In this document: piece after piece, positions 1 to 9,940 of the stretch
How the letters are laid out: each line of letters begins with the position of its first letter
Numbering within the stretch: the stretch's first letter is position 1
Assembly (NCBI GenBank): GCA_016720075.1
Contig: JADJXW010000020.1
Coordinates: 1 to 64,000, forward strand
DNA: 64,000 bases
Origin: Pseudomonadota bacterium
GTDB taxonomy: Bacteria > Pseudomonadota > Gammaproteobacteria > Steroidobacterales > Steroidobacteraceae
Reading direction: 5' to 3'
Program-made: the position numbers and the translations under genes
Notes under the pieces: generated by a model
Told to the model about the DNA's origin: nothing
Seen by the model: the letters and a program-made list of their open reading frames with translations, nothing else
Databases searched by the model: none

Positions 1-1504
1 GGAGAAATTGCTCGGAAGCTGGCCGGGCACCGGAATGCCTCATTCATGATCAGCGGCCGGAAGCTCCATATTTTTGCGGCGCGCAGTGCTAACTTTGGGA
101 GCTTTGCATCCCAGCCTTTTGCGCTGGTCGAGCGCTTTCTCGGTCGTGCAACGACATAAGCTCCCCCTGGTTGGCAGCGGCATGCTTTGCGCCGCGCTCG
201 CGCGATGACGCGCAGCCGCACCGGAAGTGTCGCCAGGCTGCGCACGGCGGCCAGCAAAGAACTGGCTGCCAGAGCTTGCCTGCTGCGCATCTGATCAGGA
301 TCGAGCGGTGAATGCCTGCTGCTGGTTGTCCGCCGGGAGAGCACCTTCTGGGGTGCCGTGGGCGCAGTTACTATCGAAGCCGATTCCTGCCGTATCACGC
401 CGTGACTCCAGTGAAACGCGCCGCCGCGGACCCATCGAAGTGGGCGATGTCGGCGGGACCTGATTCCAGGCCGAGCCGGAAGTCGTATTCGGTCGACGCA
501 CCAGGTCCGGACAACGGGTGCCGTTGCGGGAAGCTCATCAGGGCCGGCGGTGGCCTGCTGATCCGCAGGCGCCCGGCAGTTCCGCCAGCTCCACGGCCCA
601 GCAACTCCGGCCGGCGTGCGCAGTTGTTACTTCGATCTGCGCCGGATTGTTCGCTGACAGCAGTCGGCGAGTACGATCTCCTGCGCTATTCGTCTGGTCG
701 TGCCATCGATGCGGGGGTGGTGGGTTGCGTATCGCGGCACCTGCAATGCGCCTGCTTCAGCCTTCTGCGTCTCCATGTCCAGCACGACCAGCGTCGCGGC
801 GCCGTCGGTGGCAGGATCGCCGCCGATAGGCGCCTCTGGAGCGCGGTGAAGGATTCGGCCAGTGGCTTCGGCTGCGCGTCCCGCGGGGTGAAGCGCTGCG
901 CACCAGCGCAACCATGTCGTTCCTGGTATGCGCCTGGATGAAGCAAATCGTCGCGGCCGGCGATGATCAGCATCGGCATTGCCGGAGTAGTAAGCCTGGT
1001 AGATGGCCATCGACGCGTGCTGCAGGCCGATGGTTTCCGTGCAGCATCGCGCACATCGGCCGCCCTTCGGCCCGCCATATCCAAGGGTACCATGTCCACG
1101 GAGGTTTTCTTCGTGGAGTGCGGTGAGGAACTCCGGCATCACGTTGGGTGGCGTGCCGTAGTTGACGATGGATTCCTGGATTCCCTCGAAGCTCGAGCCA
1201 CGCCGGGATTGCCCGGCGACGAACTCGATGCCCAGATCCTTCAGGACCTGCGTCTGCAGGTCGGACCCACAACGCTGCACCGCGCGGTATGCGGTGCCCA
1301 GTTCGATACGCAGCAGGCCGCGTGTCGCGCGTTCAACCTGCGCGGCAGTTGGCGCCAGCACCGTGCTGGAAGAGGGCATCGCGCGGTCAGGAGGTCGGTG
1401 GAGGAGGCGCGCTGCGCGCGGAGCTGGCGCAAGGTCGGTGCCACCGCCCCACCTGTCGGGAACGCGCGTCTGTCGACAGCGTCGGAACCATCCTCCTTCG
1501 GCAT
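1..1504 (-). pseudogene. Thiamine-pyrophosphate-dependent enzyme (acetolactate synthase-like), fragmented, runs off left edge
   Basis: Reading right to left, the minus strand encodes pieces typical of the N-terminal pyrimidine-binding domain of TPP enzymes of the acetolactate synthase/benzoylformate decarboxylase type. These include LKDLGIEFVAG, GSSFEGIQESIVNYG and LTALHEE near 1100-1270, then GLQHASMAIYQAYYSGNA near 980-1030. Pieces resembling the central domain (MPMLIIAG, LVVLDMETQ, IVLADCCQ) follow in other frames down to about 620. The frame changes repeatedly, so no continuous product exists. The weak N-terminal ATG is near 1504, just downstream of the TonB receptor remnant on the same strand. 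The C-terminal TPP-binding domain would lie beyond the left edge. The specific reaction cannot be assigned. Indels with preserved motifs suggest sequence error as much as real decay. Confidence 0.5.
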
Positions 1505-1569
1505 GCTGTTTCACCCTCCAGCACAAGTGAGGGCGGCGGCGAACCCGCGAGTCCGCCGCCGGTCGACCA

Positions 1570-4500
1570 GGCCTTCCTCGGTAGGTGACCCCAGCACGTA
1601 TATATCGGCGCCCTGAGGCGTCGTAGTTATTGCTTTCACCGTCTGGTGATCCCGTCCCCGAGTTGTAGCTCGGAATGACCATCGGATGCTTGTCGAAACG
1701 GGTTGGTCTACGTAAAGACGACAGGTCCCACGTATGGCCCGCGGCGGTTTCGTCGCGACTCTAGCCGATGCGGGCATTGAAGTGTTGAAAATGCCAGTTC
1801 GGCAGCCAGTTGTCGTCGACGCGTCCGGAAGGGTCTTGGTAGCGCCATTGACCACCCTGTCGCCCGCTGCGAGAACGCAGCCGTGTCGATCCAGGTCGTG
1901 TCGATCTTCAAACTTTACGATCAAATTCCTCGATCTGGCTCGGCGTCCCACTTGCCGAAGGTGTGGGGTCAGGCTCGCCGTAACGCTTCCACTTCAGGTG
2001 GGCGCACGCCACCCGTGAAGCCGCCATCGAACCGGTTTACCGCAGCGGTGTCCGGACGACTTGTTCGAGCGCTTCAAGGATATTGCTCGCGGATACCCGG
2101 AACGTGAGGGTTTCAGGCTGGCTCCGAGGAAGTCGGGACCGGCATTATTGCACTGCGCCTCGTAGTCCAACGCCCTTCACGTTACCGTGGTCTTGGCGAC
2201 GTTCAGGTACGGGTTCTTTACGCGACCGATGACCTGGCTCGCCGCGTCACGCTCCACATACCCGCGCAGCGCCGGATCGATGTTCCTGTTGAAGCAGTCG
2301 TCGACGATGCGCTGGAATCAAGCTGCCCGATCGCGTCCACCGTATTCCCGGTGCCTTAGTAGTCGACTGCCGACATCTGCAGGCCATCGACGAAGCTACA
2401 GGACGGAAGGGCCGCGCCCAGCATCACCGTATGCTATCGGCACTTCAACACCGGCGCGAGGTTCGGACTGCCCACCGCGACCGAGGTGATCCCCACGCTG
2501 CAGCCCGCTGGGGCGGGTAAAGGGTTACCCCTCGGAGTTCCAGCACGCCGTGGCGTTCGGGTCATTACCGCGCCGCCCGAGGCCCTGCTCGTCCAGGCGT
2601 TCGGCGAACGTGGCTTCGCGCACGTCGCGCGAATACGTGCCGCGCAGGCGCAGGTCGCTATTAACGAACCCGGTGAAGTCGAATACGACAGCGGAAACTG
2701 ACCGTGCCCACGTTCGAATAGCGCGAACTGCAGAGAGGCGGGTCGGCATCCAGGCAGGTGCCGGTGCAGCTTGAACATCGGCACGTTCACCTCGGCTTGT
2801 TTTGCTTCCTTCGTCGTATTCGCGCCCTGGATGGGCGGAACAACGGTCGAGAACGCACTTGGAAGACGTTCGGGCTGCCGCCGGTGAGGAAGCCGGAGAC
2901 GGAATGCACCGAATGCCGACGCAGGCGCATTCGGCGAAGCGGACCCACCCGCTCGGCTCATCGGGGTAGGCGCGCTGCTTAAAGGTCAGCCGGCACCGAT
3001 AGGTGGCGCAAATGGCGCTTTCTGAACACAGGCCCGCCCAACTCAGGCTACCTTGCCGGTCGGCAACACTTCGGCAGCGAAATCCTGGTGCACGCGTTGC
3101 TGATGCCCGTGTCGCCGATGGGAGTGATCGCGCGCGGCCTGCGACATTGCCTGGCCAAACGCATTGAGCGGCCACGCAACCGCTGATGCTTTGTCGGCCC
3201 GACGGGCGAGGGGCGGCGGCTGGCCGAACTTGTTGAGCCTGCCGGCGACCGATGCAGCCAGCTGTCGGCGTCGGATTCGTGAGCTTCACGTTGCGGGTGA
3301 TGGAGCCGATTGGCAGGCCGCTGCTCCCACATTTGGCGCGGTGACCGTCACGGCATCAGTGCCAGGAACATGCGATCCCACGCGCAGTTCATCGTAGACG
3401 GCGCGGTGAACGTTTGCGAGCGTCCCCGCTGCCAAGGTGGCACGCATGTGCCGATCGGCGGCAGATCAGCATCGACGCCCACGCTCAGGTGAACATGCTG
3501 TGTTCGTTGCGGGGCTCTTCGCTGTCGTTCCAGTTGCTGGCATCGAGAACTGGCCCCTTCCAGCATCTTGAAAGAGCCCTACGTTCTGCGCGGTCGTCGC
3601 CTGCTGCACGTTGGCCGGCAGGTAAGGGGTTGCCCGAATAGATCGTGGCGTTACCAGATGTCCTGCAGGTGTGGCGGGCCGCGCTGGTCGAGCTGGTCCG
3701 ATGCCGAGCTGCCGTATGGCATGGCCGAAGACCGAAACCAGGTCGTTGATGTCGTACTTCGGGCCGAGGAATCCAGCCTTCTCGTTGACCCTGGCGCCGT
3801 AGGGCCGCCGGGAAAAACGGCGTCGGCGGGGCCCAACTCGGGCCACCGGACATCGACTGGGTGCCGCCGGACCGGAAATGATCGCGCCGCTTGACGAAGG
3901 GCCGAACCCAGTGCCGTCTTGTCACGAAAACCGTGGTCGGAGCGTGAATGGCACCGGCCGCCGTGCTGCTACGTTCGACAGCAGGTAGCACGTGTCGATG
4001 CGACCCGTCGGCGAGTGCAGCGAAGAGATTACGTTTGGTAGCGTCAGGCGCTGCCGGGACACCAGGTAATCTGTCGCCGTGGCGGACACGAACGCCGGAT
4101 TGAGTGACAAACCCCTTGCGCTGGAACCAGCTGCCCGGCGTTGCCCGGATCACGCTGGATCTGGTCGATGTGGGTGTATTCGACCGACGCCACCACGTGC
4201 AGTTTTTCACCCCGGCTTGAAGCCGCCGGCGAGGATGACTGGTGGTTGAAGCCATCGCCCACCTCGGTGACGCCGGTGCTGGCGCTGGCCCCGGGGCCGG
4301 TGAAATCGCGATCGAGCACGAAGTTCACCACGCCGCCGACCGCATCGGCGCCGTACTGCGCCGACACCGCCAGCTGACGATGTCGACCTTCTTGATCCAG
4401 CGCGGTCGGGAACACACCGATATTGACCGTGCCGCCGCGGTCCCGACTTCACACACGCGAAGCCATCAGCAACACCAGCGTGCGCTGGCTGCCCAGGCCG

Positions 4501-4845
4501 CGCAGGTTGACATAACTGCCGCCCGCATTGCCGAACAGCGCTCCGCTTTGCCGCGCTGGGCGGACTCCGTCTGGAAAACTGCGGAAGCTTGTCGAGCTGG
4601 TCAACCAGTGACGCGCCCGGATTGCTGGTTTTTCAGATCATCGGTGGAGACCGAAGTCACCGGCACCGGCGTGGTCATACCGGTTTCTGGCGAACCTTGC
4701 GGGAAGCCGGTAACGGTGTTTCTTCCGGCGCGGTTTCTTCAGCCGCATGGACCGGGCTTGCCGCCAGCGCCGCCATCGTCAAAACGGAAAGTTGGAAAGA
4801 TCCGTTTCGCGGTACCTGCCGGCGGCCGCAGTGGTAATTGCTCAT
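1570..4845 (-). pseudogene. TonB-dependent outer-membrane receptor, multiply frameshifted
   Basis: The ATG at 4845 begins a peptide with a signal sequence ending near ASPVHA. Plug-domain pieces follow in shifting frames: VTSVSTDDLKN, SYVNLRGLG with QRTLVLL, and SAQYGADAVGGVVNFVLDRDF at about 4310-4370. Beta-barrel pieces include FTGFVNSDLRLRGTYSRDVR with EATFAERLDEQG near 2560-2690 and RNIDPALRGYVERDAASQ near 2230-2310. A typical C-terminal stretch, NNYDASGRRY followed by AGVTYR, lies near 1580-1625. Total extent is about 1,090 codons, normal for this family. Every segment is recognisable, but the frame changes many times. Substrate is unknown. It lies upstream of the TPP-enzyme remnant on the same strand. 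Confidence 0.6.
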
Positions 4846-4908
4846 CTCTAGCCACCCTGAATAGTTTTTTTTTTCTTCGTGACGCGGTCGGATGGCCGGC
4901 CGTAGCTG

Positions 4909-4926
4909 CGGTACAATAATATACCG
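4909..4926. promoter_or_regulatory. Inverted repeat CGGTA-N8-TACCG between divergent genes (possible operator)
   Basis: CGGTA (4909-4913) and TACCG (4922-4926) form a perfect 5-bp inverted repeat around an AT-rich 8-bp spacer. It sits between the receptor remnant on the minus strand and the small exported-protein gene on the plus strand. The position suits a regulator binding site. The repeat is short and the surrounding sequence is unreliable, so this is only a suggestion. Confidence 0.25.
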
Positions 4927-5120
4927 TAGGTGTCCATGCACTACCGACCGGTCGAAGACGCTGGGTGAGGGGAACTGTAGTGCTGGTACTCCCACCATGC
5001 TGCGCATGCGTTACCAAGTCAAAGCATCTTTGTGGCAGGGGCCGAACGGGTTTTATCCTTTCGCGCCGGGGTTCGATGAAAGAGTTCAAGAATTTCAATA
5101 AAGCAGGCGGGGCGTCACTG

Positions 5121-5521
5121 ATGCGCTTACGGATGTCGGAGTGGCTTCAAATATTCCTGATGCTGGCCGGCACGGCCGCGGCGCCGGAGTCCGGGCATCC
5201 CCGCCAGGGGGCAGCTAGCTCGTCTATTGGGGGTTCCCGACACAAAGACACAACACCACTGGTGCTGAACCTGGACTTGCGCAACCGCCGGGTGGTGGGG
5301 CAGGTGAATCGGACCCGGCGCTGCAAACGTTACGCGAGCGGACATCGACTTCGCCACCTGGACCATGACCATGGAAACCTCCTTGCCAGATGAAAGCGGG
5401 CGCATCGAAATGGGTGGGCACGGGAAAGCTGGAGAACCTGGACTCGTGGACCAACCGCGTGTACTCCGGCACGTATGTTTTCGGCGCAAAGAAGGGCAAC
5501 TTCAAGCTCACGCTGCACTGA
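5121..5521 (+). pseudogene. Small exported protein, function unknown, frameshifted
   Basis: The ATG at 5121 opens a short hydrophobic leader (LQIFLMLAGTAAA) resembling a signal peptide. The ending is clear in another frame: ESGRIEMGGTGKL-like residues, then SGTYVFGAKKGNFKLTLH and a stop at 5521. Between them the frame shifts at least twice. The C-terminal pattern suggests a small beta-rich secreted protein. I do not recognise a named family. The DUF6152 gene begins 10 bp downstream, so the two are probably co-transcribed. Confidence 0.4.
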
Positions 5522-5530
5522 GGATCAGAA

Positions 5531-5935
5531 ATGAATAACTGGACCAAGATCACTGCTGGCCCCGGTGGCCCGCCGCGGCAACCGTGCTGCGATAGTACAT
5601 CACTCCTTTACGGCCGAGTTCGACGGACCCAGAAGCTCAAACTCACCGGCACCGTCACCAGGGTGCGGTGGCGCAATCCGCACACCTCTTTCTTCGTCGA
5701 CGAGAAGGGCGAGGATGGCCAGATCACAACTGGGCCATGGAGCTGGGCGCCCGAACGACTGCTGATGCGCACGCGCGGATGGACGCGGGACTCGCTGAAG
5801 ATCGGCGATCGGGTGACGATCGAAGGCGCGCGCGACCGCTGAGCAGCTACAAAGAGCGATGCCCGTCGGTGGTCATGGCCGACGGCAAAGAAAGATGTTC
5901 AACGGCACGGACGAAGAAAACGAAGGGAATGATTA
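5531..5935 (+). pseudogene. DUF6152-type exported protein, frameshifted
   Basis: The ATG at 5531 starts a signal-peptide-like stretch, disrupted by an indel. The family hallmark HHSFTAEFD follows in a neighbouring frame at about 5600. Then come KLTGTVTRVRWRNPHTSFFVD and DSLKIGDRVTIEGARDR in the starting frame, and MADGKE near 5878. These match the DUF6152 arrangement of HHSF, TGTV, NPHT and GD.VTIEG. The family is small and periplasmic, of unknown biochemical role. It often lies beside proteins of the kind encoded next. Confidence 0.6.
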
Positions 5936-5939
5936 ACCC

Positions 5940-6755
5940 ATGAGACGCGGTGCAAGTCTTTCCTGCGCGGCAGCGGCGCATGCCTGGCATTGCTCGGCGC
6001 GCTGCTTGCCATGCCCGCAATCGCCGCAGCGCCTGCAGCGCCAGAAGCGGCATCCGCCACCGGCCAAACCAGTCAGACCCACACCGCGCCTGCCCGATGG
6101 CACGGTGGATCTCAATGGCAATGGCTCGTGGGCCTAAGGCTGGATCACCAACCACGGGCGGCATCTGCTCCGATACGCCGCCAGGCATCGAGAACGTGCC
6201 CTTCCTGCCGTGGACGAAGGCGATGTACGACTACGTGCAGAAGAACCAGAACACCTACGACCCCGAAGGCTTCTGCACGCCGCCAGCGGACCGCGCGCCT
6301 TCGACTCGCCTATCGAGCGAGTTCCTGCACGCAGAAAGACCGCATCATCGTCATCTTCGAGGCGGCGCGCATGTCTGGCGCGAAATCCACATGGATGGAC
6401 GCGCGCATCCCACCGGATCGCTCACCCGACGCCGTTCCGGTCATTCGGTGGGGCGCTGGGAAGGCGACACCGCTGGTGATCGATACCGTGGGCTACAACG
6501 AGCGCACCTGGCTAGGATTCAACGGCTACCTGCATTCGGACGAGCTGCGTACCTTGGAGCGCATCACGCGGCCCAAGCACACGCGTTGCGCTGCTACGGT
6601 CCGATCATGATCCGGGTGCGCTACTCAAGCCCTGGCGCATGGCTGGAACATCCGCTGGACCGAGGGCCAGGGCTGCGAGCACATCTGCCAGGAGAACGAA
6701 GTTCTGATCGACCTGAAGGATGATTTCGGCGAGCCGTTCTTCCAGCCCACGAAAG
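5940..6755 (+). pseudogene. Exported hypothetical protein of the DUF6152-neighbour type, frameshifted
   Basis: An exported protein begins at ATG 5940, with a signal peptide visible in an adjacent frame (LLGALLAMPAIAAAPA). Body segments scattered over three frames include PDGTVDLNGNGSWA, VPFLPWTKAMYDYVQKN, RIIVIFEAARMSG, GHSVGRWEGDT, VIDTVGYNERTWL and LIDLKDDFGEPFFQP near 6705-6745. The motif set (PDGxxDLxG, PFTPW, GHSxGxWEGDT, VDTxGFN) is that of a large uncharacterised exported family found with DUF6152 proteins and TonB receptors. No catalytic residues can be named. Confidence 0.55.
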
Positions 6756-6795
6756 AAAACGGAAGGGGGCGAGAGCCGAACCCGCCAGGAGAAAC

Positions 6796-6825
6796 AAAAA
6801 AACCCGCAAAAAGAGCAGGAGCGGG

Positions 6826-6826
<1 letters not shown>
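6796..6826 (-). terminator. Rho-independent terminator of tRNA-Leu
   Basis: On the minus strand ACCCGC (6826-6821) pairs with GCGGGT (6807-6802) across a 13-nt loop. A run of seven T residues follows (plus-strand A at 6796-6802). The first stem base is also the discriminator base of the tRNA, so the terminator abuts the mature 3' end directly. Confidence 0.75.
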
Positions 6827-6907
<81 letters not shown>

Positions 6908-6921
6908 ACGGTGGGGCGCGA

Positions 6922-6951
6922 AATGTACGCAAGTGTCCCCCCTGAAGTCAA
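6922..6951 (-). promoter_or_regulatory. Promoter for tRNA-Leu
   Basis: On the minus strand TTGACT (6951-6946) is separated by 18 bp from TACATT (6927-6922), about 14 nt before the tRNA 5' end. A GC-rich discriminator (TCGCGCCCC) follows the -10 box, as is usual for stable-RNA promoters under stringent control. Confidence 0.55.
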
Positions 6952-7149
6952 CGAACCTGGGGGCCGGCTGCGATAAACTCCCGTTTCACGTCCGCATTCC
7001 CGGGCGTATCCGCTCTCGCCGAGGTTTTCCTGAAGAAGTCCCGCACATCGAAACATTCCAGTCCTCCCCGGGGAAATGCCCCGCAGCGCTCCCCGCAGTT
7101 TGGTGGGCGGCGCGCCGCCCCTCGTCGGGGCGGTTCCGGAGGGTCCTCA

Positions 7150-9096
7150 ATGACCCTGGTAGGCATTGTCAGCGCGAATCGCGCCGGCTTCGGGTTCGTG
7201 CGCAGCAAGGAGCTGGTCGAGAGCGTCTTCCTCCCGCCTCGGGAAATGGCCGGCCTCATGCACGGCGACCAGGTGCGGATCACGGCCACCCAGGGCCATG
7301 ACGGGCGCTGGAGCGGCCAGATGGTCGAGGTCGTGGCCCGGGGGACGGAGGCGTTCCTGGCTACCGTGGACATCCGGGGCCGTGTTGCCAGCGTGCAGTC
7401 GGCCGATCGCCGCCTGAACCTGTACTGCACCGTCGCGCCGGCCGACCTGAACGGCGCCCGGCAGGGAAGCTGGGTGATCGCCCGCATCCTTCGCTACCCG
7501 GATCCCGGCGAAGCCGGCGAGGCGAGGGTGGAGCGCCTGCTCGACCCCGAAAAGCCCGTCTCGCTCGCCATCGAAGCGGCCATCGCCCGGCTGTCGCTCC
7601 CGCAGGAGTTCCCGGCCGAGGCGGTGCGCGATGCCGAGGTGCACGGCCATGCCGTGGACCCCGTGGAAGCCTCCCGGCGCGTCGACCTGCGCGGCCTGCC
7701 GCTGGTGACCATCGATGGCGAGGACGCGAAAGACTTCGACGACGCGGTATATGCCGAATCCACGCCCGACGGCTTCCGGTTGGTCGTGGCGATCGCCGAT
7801 GTGAGCCACTACGTACGCGAGGGCACGGCGCTCGATGTCGAGGCGCGCCGACGCGGCACCTCGGTGTATTTCCCCGGCCGCGTGGTGCCGATGCTGCCGC
7901 ACGTGCTTTCCGACCAGCTGTGCTCGCTGCAGCCGGATGTGGACCGGCTGTGCCTGGTGGCGGACATGCAGATCTCGCAGTCCGGCGCGCTGGGCAATGC
8001 GAAGTTCTATCCGGCGGTCATGCGCTCGCATGCCCGCCTGACCTACGGGGCGGCATACGCGGCGCTGTTCGAGGGCCAGCCTGAGGCACGCGGCAAGCTC
8101 GGCGCGCTCACCGACAGGCTGCTGCCTCTGGTGGATGTGTACCGAGTGCTGCTGAAGGCGCGCCAGCGCCGCGGCGCACTGGATTTCGATGCGCCCGAGC
8201 CGCGCTTCGTCTTCAATGCGGCCGAGCAGATCACCGGCATCGATCTGCCGCTGCGCAATGACGCGCACAAGCTGATCGAGGAGTGCATGGTGCTGGCCAA
8301 CGTGGCCACCGCCCGGGAGCTGGCTGCCCGCTCGCGCCCTACGCTGTACCGCGTGCATGCCGAACCCGACGAAAGGAAGCTCGAGACGCTGGTGACCACG
8401 CTGCGCGCGCTGAACGTGGGCGTGGAGTTCCCCGCCGAGATTCACACGCGCGACCTGCAGAAGATCGCCCAGCGCATCAAGGACCCCGCCGCGCGGCCCT
8501 TCATCGAGACGCTGGTGGTGCGCGCGATGATGCAGGCGGCATACCAGCCCGTGAACATCGGGCACTTCGGCCTCGCACTGAAGCACTACGCGCATTTCAC
8601 CTCGCCGATCCGGCGCTACCCCGACCTGGTCGTGCATCGCACGATCAAGGCGATGCTCTCGGGACAGGATCCGGCCGGTCGCAGCTACGAGAGCACCGAG
8701 CTGGAGATGATGGGCGTGCGCCTCACCGAGTGCGAGAAGCGCGCCGACGAGGCCGACCGCTACGTCGACAGTTACCTGAAGTGCGTGTATCTGCGCGACC
8801 GCATCGGCCAGACCTTCGAGGCCATCATCACCACGGTGGTGGATTTCGGCTGCTTCGTGCAGATCATCGAGGCGGCGGCCGATGGCCTGCTGCACCTGGA
8901 CAACCTGCGCGACGACGAATACGTGAAGGACGACGCGCTGCAGGCCTGGGTGGGCACCCGCAGCAAGCGGCGCCTGCAGCTGGGCACGCATGTGCGCGTC
9001 ATCGTCACTTCGGTCAATCCGGTCGAAGGGCTGGTGGATCTCGACCTGGTTCCCGAGGTGCCGGTGAACGGGGCGGGCAAGGGTAAGTCCAGGTGA
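7150..9096 (+). CDS. rnr: Ribonuclease R-type 3'-5' exoribonuclease (VacB/RNB family)
   Basis: Processive 3'-5' exoribonuclease acting on structured RNA, including mRNA decay products and rRNA. The protein has 648 residues. It opens with cold-shock-like RNA-binding domains (GIVSANRAGFGFV), has an RNB catalytic core with the metal-binding motif DGEDAKDFDDAV, and ends with an S1 domain (TFEAIITTVVDFGCFVQI) and a short tail. ATG 7150 is chosen for the strong GGAGGG about 7 nt upstream. The helix-turn-helix domain and long basic tail of typical RNase R are absent, so the protein is short for the family. Some RNase II-like behaviour is possible. rlmB overlaps its stop by 4 nt. Confidence 0.93.
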   Translation: MTLVGIVSANRAGFGFVRSKELVESVFLPPREMAGLMHGDQVRITATQGHDGRWSGQMVEVVARGTEAFLATVDIRGRVASVQSADRRLNLYCTVAPADLNGARQGSWVIARILRYPDPGEAGEARVERLLDPEKPVSLAIEAAIARLSLPQEFPAEAVRDAEVHGHAVDPVEASRRVDLRGLPLVTIDGEDAKDFDDAVYAESTPDGFRLVVAIADVSHYVREGTALDVEARRRGTSVYFPGRVVPMLPHVLSDQLCSLQPDVDRLCLVADMQISQSGALGNAKFYPAVMRSHARLTYGAAYAALFEGQPEARGKLGALTDRLLPLVDVYRVLLKARQRRGALDFDAPEPRFVFNAAEQITGIDLPLRNDAHKLIEECMVLANVATARELAARSRPTLYRVHAEPDERKLETLVTTLRALNVGVEFPAEIHTRDLQKIAQRIKDPAARPFIETLVVRAMMQAAYQPVNIGHFGLALKHYAHFTSPIRRYPDLVVHRTIKAMLSGQDPAGRSYESTELEMMGVRLTECEKRADEADRYVDSYLKCVYLRDRIGQTFEAIITTVVDFGCFVQIIEAAADGLLHLDNLRDDEYVKDDALQAWVGTRSKRRLQLGTHVRVIVTSVNPVEGLVDLDLVPEVPVNGAGKGKSR

Positions 9097-9845
9097 GCAA
9101 CGTTTCGCATGTCTTCGGCATCCATGCCGTTCGCAGCCTGCTGCAGCGCGCGCCGCAGCGCGTACGGCGCCTGCTGGTGGATGCGCGGCGCGAGGATCCG
9201 CGCATCCGCGAGCTGCTGCAGCTCGCGCAGTCGGCCGGGATCAAGCCCGAGCGCGCCGACGTGAAGGCGATCGTCGGTCGGGTGGGCGACGTGGCGCACC
9301 AGGGCGTGCTGGCCGACGTGGACCCCATGCCCGCGTGGCAGGAGGCGGATCTGCTCGAAGCGCTGACCGGCGCGCGCGATCCTCTGGTGCTGCTGCTCGA
9401 TGGCGTTCAGGATCCCCATAACCTGGGCGCGTGCCTGCGCACCGCCGATGCCTGCGGTGCGGTGGCGGTGGTCGTGCCCAAGGATCGCGCCGCGGGCATG
9501 AATGCCACGGTGCGCAAGGTTGCCGCGGGCGCCGCCGAGACCACGCCGCTGGTTAGCATCACCAACCTGGCGCGGTGCATGAAGCTGCTGAAGGAAGCAG
9601 GCCTGTGGATTGCCGGCGCGGATATGGCTGGTGAGAAACTCGCCTGGCAGGCTGACCTCGGCGGACCGCTGGCGCTCGTGATGGGCAGCGAGGGCGAGGG
9701 CCTGCGCGATCTCACGCGCCGCAACTGCGACTTCCTTGTTCGGCTGCCGCAGGCAGGCAGTGTCGAGAGCCTGAATGTTTCCGTGGCCTGCGGAATGCTG
9801 CTTTACGAGGCCGTGAAGCAGCGTGATGTGAAAGCGGTTCGTTGA
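9093..9845 (+). CDS. rlmB: 23S rRNA (guanosine2251-2'-O)-methyltransferase RlmB
   Basis: SPOUT-class methyltransferase that methylates the 2'-O of G2251 in 23S rRNA using S-adenosylmethionine. The 250-residue length is typical. An N-terminal substrate-binding domain (FGIHAVRSLLQ) precedes the knotted catalytic domain with LLDGVQDPHNLGACLRTA, VMGSEGEGLR and SVESLNVSVACGMLLYE. Its GTG start overlaps the rnr stop (GTGA), so the pair is translationally coupled, as in many gammaproteobacteria. A GGCAGG/CCTGCC hairpin follows the stop, without a T-tract. Confidence 0.95.
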   Translation: MSNVSHVFGIHAVRSLLQRAPQRVRRLLVDARREDPRIRELLQLAQSAGIKPERADVKAIVGRVGDVAHQGVLADVDPMPAWQEADLLEALTGARDPLVLLLDGVQDPHNLGACLRTADACGAVAVVVPKDRAAGMNATVRKVAAGAAETTPLVSITNLARCMKLLKEAGLWIAGADMAGEKLAWQADLGGPLALVMGSEGEGLRDLTRRNCDFLVRLPQAGSVESLNVSVACGMLLYEAVKQRDVKAVR

Positions 9846-9876
9846 CCGCTGTCGCCGGCAGGTATTGATCCGCATC

Positions 9877-9905
9877 CTGCCGCACCCTCCACATCGGGCT
9901 ACAAT
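9877..9905 (+). promoter_or_regulatory. Candidate promoter for the ligAB genes
   Basis: CTGCCG (9877-9882) and TACAAT (9900-9905) are separated by 17 bp, 35 bp upstream of the ligA ATG. The -10 box is good and the -35 box weak, as expected for a promoter that needs an activator. No regulator gene lies nearby. Confidence 0.35.
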
Positions 9906-9940
9906 CTCCTCTACAGAAATTTCACCGCGGGGTGGCATCC

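Noticed and set aside
4865..4874. T10 run as a terminator
   Set aside because: No stem precedes it on the plus strand, and it lies just upstream of the receptor start on the minus strand in the unreliable region.
7030..7149. In-frame upstream extension of rnr to a CTG at 7030 encoding a basic, Ser/Arg/Gly-rich stretch
   Set aside because: ATG 7150 has a near-perfect GGAGGG ribosome-binding site at ideal spacing, while CTG 7030 has only a weak GAGG. The extension has no recognisable domain.
7147..8991. 614-codon open frame antisense to rnr
   Set aside because: Its composition (His, Arg, Ala, Gln-rich, no domain) is that of a GC-rich antisense shadow of a strongly conserved gene.
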